A stretch of DNA of 64,000 nucleotides, taken from assembly GCF_018881575.1 (NCBI RefSeq), contig NZ_JACVQB010000001.1, positions 544,986-608,985 on the forward strand, written 5' to 3'. Shown here in pieces: positions 62,070 to 64,000 of this stretch; the first letter of the stretch is position 1; every line of letters begins with the position of its first letter. The stretch is from Polynucleobacter sp. UK-Kesae-W10. GTDB taxonomy: Bacteria; Pseudomonadota; Gammaproteobacteria; Burkholderiales; Burkholderiaceae. Made by a program: the position numbers and the translations under genes. A model generated the notes under the pieces. The model saw only the letters and a program-made list of their open reading frames with translations, was not told the origin of the DNA and ran no database searches.

Positions 62070-62614
62070 GACGGTTTGTCTTGATCTTTCCAGCGGTAAA
62101 ACTTGGGATAGACGCGCATGACAACGGGGCCATTAAAGTCCCAAGACTTGCAGGTCCCCAAGTAAAGCGGCGGCTTGTTTTCATCGGGGTCAAACAATGC
62201 TCCCGGAATCGATTGGAAGGCTGCAGTAGCTAAGCTATTTAATAGCTCTCGTAAATGGGTGCAGCCTGCAATGCCACCAAGATGGGTTTGAATCGTTTTA
62301 CGCCAGCCCTTACCAAGACGTGCCCCAATCAGCGAGTCCATCGGCGGAATCACTTGTGGGCATTCCGGGTGAGGGTGACCATCCATCACGACTTCAATAT
62401 CTTGGATCACTAATTCATTGTTGACGGTAAGGCGTACCCACATGTCATGAAAGGCTTCGCCGGGCTGCCAAGTTGTATCCCCGGTCACAAAAGGATTGGA
62501 TTTGTAATCCTTGAGATGGCCCTCGATATCCCATAAGCCATCCTCACGGGCAAAGCCGTTAAATGTAATCTCCCGCGTATGCAGGGGTGAGCGTGGTTTT
62601 GGGGATGAGAGCAT
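62066..62614 (-). CDS. DUF2889 family protein
   Basis: A 182-residue soluble protein of the DUF2889 family. REITFNGFAREDGLWDIEGHLKD near residue 14-36 and GCTHLRELLNSLATAAFQSI near 117-136 are the conserved ends of the domain. Function unknown; relatives are found across proteobacteria, often near metabolic genes. It is divergent from rsuA. Confidence 0.85.
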   Translation of the reverse strand: MLSSPKPRSPLHTREITFNGFAREDGLWDIEGHLKDYKSNPFVTGDTTWQPGEAFHDMWVRLTVNNELVIQDIEVVMDGHPHPECPQVIPPMDSLIGARLGKGWRKTIQTHLGGIAGCTHLRELLNSLATAAFQSIPGALFDPDENKPPLYLGTCKSWDFNGPVVMRVYPKFYRWKDQDKPS

Positions 62615-62720
62615 AGTTTCTGGAGGAGGCTAAACGATTTCTCTAATGATAATGAATTTGAGTCTATTGGCCTTTAGGTTGGATCTCTACACGCTTGCTC
62701 TGTAGTATGCTCTGCAGCAT

Positions 62721-63449
62721 ATGGCAAAACCGATTTCTCTTGAAAAAATACTCTTTAGCCAAGGCTTTGGCACCCGTCGTTATTGCAGCGATTTAGTCTA
62801 CGCTGATTTAGTAAAGGTCAATGGTGTTTTAGCACAGGACCCGGAAGAGCGCATTCCCACAGATGGTTTGATGCTCAACGTTGAGGGTAGAGATTGGGAA
62901 TACCACGAGAAGGCCTACATTGTCTTTAATAAGCCAGCAAACTATGAGTGTTCTCATAAGACCACCCACCATCCTAGCGTCTATAGCCTTTTGCCAAGCC
63001 CATTTGTAGAGCGGGGTTTGCAGTGCGTAGGGCGGCTAGACTACGACACCACCGGTTTGTTATTGATTTCAGATGATGGTCAATTTATACATAAGATGAC
63101 CACGCCGAAAAAGAATATTGGCAAGGTCTATGAGATCACAACACCAGATCCAATTACCCAAGCGCAAATGGATCATTTATTAAATGGGGTGGTCTTGGAT
63201 GATGATCCCCGGCCTTGTCATGCCACTGCTTGTGAGCAGCTTTCTGAAAATACGTTAGCAATGACCATAGTTGAAGGCCGCTATCACCAAGTAAAACGGA
63301 TGATGGCAGCGGTGGGGAACCATGTAGCAAAACTCCATCGCATAAAAATTGGAGCCTATGCGATGCCGCAAGATTTGGCCCAGGGCCAATGGCGCTGGCT
63401 CTATCCGGATGATTTGAAAAATCTCTCGCAAAGCGAAGAACAAAAATGA
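62721..63449 (+). CDS. rsuA: 16S rRNA pseudouridine synthase RsuA family
   Basis: A 242-residue enzyme. An N-terminal S4-like RNA-binding part (LEKILFSQGFGTRRYCSDLV near 8-27) is followed by the catalytic domain with YIVFNKPANYECSHKTTHHPS near 66 and GRLDYDTTGLLLISDDG near 103-119, containing the catalytic Asp. EGRYHQVKRMMAAVGNHVAKLHR near 187 is the family's C-terminal motif. It isomerises a uridine (516 in E. coli) in 16S rRNA. Its stop overlaps the start of the next gene by four bases. Confidence 0.92.
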   Translation: MAKPISLEKILFSQGFGTRRYCSDLVYADLVKVNGVLAQDPEERIPTDGLMLNVEGRDWEYHEKAYIVFNKPANYECSHKTTHHPSVYSLLPSPFVERGLQCVGRLDYDTTGLLLISDDGQFIHKMTTPKKNIGKVYEITTPDPITQAQMDHLLNGVVLDDDPRPCHATACEQLSENTLAMTIVEGRYHQVKRMMAAVGNHVAKLHRIKIGAYAMPQDLAQGQWRWLYPDDLKNLSQSEEQK

Positions 63450-63745
63450 GTCAGCCAGATTTACTCAAGGACCTTGATATTGGAAAAATACTTCCCTTGT
63501 GGGAGTTGGATGCTTCCAAAAAGAAAATCACGCGTGAATTTGTATTTCAGGACTTTCAACACGCTTTTGCGTTTATGACGCGTTGTGCGCAATACGCTGA
63601 AGAGGTCGATCATCATCCAGATTGGTCAAACTCCTGGAATAAAGTCTTTGTAGAGCTTACTACCCATTCTTTGGGGGCTTTGAGTCAGCTCGATATTCAG
63701 TTGGCCCTAGCAATGGATCGATTTGCACAAGAGGCCCAAGACTAA
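63446..63745 (+). CDS. phhB: Pterin-4-alpha-carbinolamine dehydratase
   Basis: A 99-residue protein of the PCD/DCoH family. FQHAFAFMTRCAQYAEEVDHHPDWSNSW (in pieces, about residues 34-61) contains the HHP-type active-site motif, and LTTHSLGALSQLDIQLA near 71 the last conserved His. It dehydrates 4a-hydroxy-tetrahydrobiopterin in pterin recycling. No phenylalanine hydroxylase gene is visible here. It overlaps rsuA by four bases and ends one base before a convergent gene. Confidence 0.9.
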   Translation: MSQPDLLKDLDIGKILPLWELDASKKKITREFVFQDFQHAFAFMTRCAQYAEEVDHHPDWSNSWNKVFVELTTHSLGALSQLDIQLALAMDRFAQEAQD

Positions 63746-63746
63746 T

Positions 63747-63962
63747 TTAGTGCTCTTCGCCTTCGTGATCCTCTTCATTAAGGCTCATCAAGATAGTTGC
63801 CAGTAAGCCATAAACCACCTCGGTGGAAATCATGCCATCTTCATCGAGTTCATCGATGAGGTCATTTAAGCAGTCCTCAGTAGGCTCATTGAGGAGGGTC
63901 ATGGCGCATTCGCACCCATAGTCAAAATCTTCGTCGTTTTGGGTTTGATCTTCGTTTGTCAT
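63747..63962 (-). CDS. Small acidic hypothetical protein
   Basis: A 71-residue strongly acidic protein (many Asp/Glu; ends EEDHEGEEH) with two Cys near residue 17-19 (CEC) and one at 30. The central LNDLIDELDEDGMISTEVVYGLLATILMSL could form helices. No family recognised. The gap to the convergent phhB gene is one base. Confidence 0.6.
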   Translation of the reverse strand: MTNEDQTQNDEDFDYGCECAMTLLNEPTEDCLNDLIDELDEDGMISTEVVYGLLATILMSLNEEDHEGEEH

Positions 63963-64000
63963 GGATATCCTTAATTGAAGGCTCAGAATAGCAAATTACG

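Noticed and set aside
62645..62665. Fur-box-like AATGATAATGAATTTG between DUF2889 and rsuA genes
   Set aside because: Only one half resembles the consensus and neither flanking gene is iron-related.
1..64000. tRNA, rRNA, insertion sequences, prophage or defence genes
   Set aside because: Looked for cloverleaf-like sequences, transposase motifs, terminal inverted repeats and restriction or toxin motifs by eye; none was convincing.

Overview
The window looks like a chromosomal segment of a compact, moderately AT-rich betaproteobacterium, most plausibly Polynucleobacter or a close freshwater Burkholderiaceae relative. Signs are a fused LivM-LivG transporter subunit, a CysI-like reductase followed by a DUF934 gene, a monomeric isocitrate dehydrogenase, and convergent gene pairs that touch or overlap. 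The taxonomic call is inference from gene content; no rRNA or tRNA gene was seen.

Bases 1-27960 are a surface-polysaccharide (O-antigen or capsule type) gene island, all on the + strand, AT-rich and largely translationally coupled. It starts with two capsule-synthesis-like proteins, a methyltransferase and two GT4 glycosyltransferases. Next comes a UDP-N-acetyl-L-fucosamine module (fnlA, fnlB, fnlC, a WbuB-like transferase and a WecA/WbpL-type initiating phosphosugar transferase). An ABC-export module follows (GT2, wzm, wzt with a C-terminal carbohydrate-recognition domain). Directly behind wzt is a 1341-residue protein joining a methyltransferase, a coiled coil made of three perfect 42-bp repeats, and three glycosyltransferase domains. 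The last third has a sugar epimerase, a very AT-rich GT-C-like membrane protein, a CDP-6-deoxyhexose module (rfbF, rfbG, RmlC-like epimerase, SDR reductase), a flavoprotein resembling UDP-galactopyranose mutase, a small membrane protein and a GtrB-like polyprenyl-phosphate sugar transferase. No Wzx or Wzy is visible; export probably runs through Wzm/Wzt.

Bases 28300-43105 are mostly housekeeping and metabolic genes: a ChaA-type cation antiporter, siroheme genes (cbiX-like, cobA) with a sulfite/nitrite reductase and DUF934 protein, small membrane proteins, a TonB-dependent receptor, a PQQ-type sugar dehydrogenase with a diheme cytochrome c, an acyltransferase, darP, a GMC oxidoreductase and an EamA transporter. 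Bases 43252-48206 hold a branched-chain amino-acid ABC transporter, with hairpins behind livK and livF.

Bases 48219-52450 are a tightly packed minus-strand operon under two Fur-box-like palindromes: outer-membrane protein, FMN-binding protein, ApbE flavin transferase, 4-helix membrane protein, TauE/SafE permease and a small membrane protein. I read this as an iron-responsive extracytoplasmic flavin electron-transfer system. The remainder (52528-64000) has a secreted DRGH nuclease, an anchored lytic transglycosylase, an FKBP isomerase, monomeric isocitrate dehydrogenase, a BLUF photoreceptor, MsrP, a lipocalin, a metallo-beta-lactamase-fold hydrolase, an SDR dehydrogenase, RsuA and pterin carbinolamine dehydratase.

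The most unusual items are the repeat-containing ruler-like methyltransferase/glycosyltransferase fusion (15219-19244), the Fur-controlled flavinylation operon, the CDP-6-deoxyhexose branch without an RfbH-type enzyme, and a terminator-shaped hairpin inside the signal-peptide codons of the cytochrome c gene.
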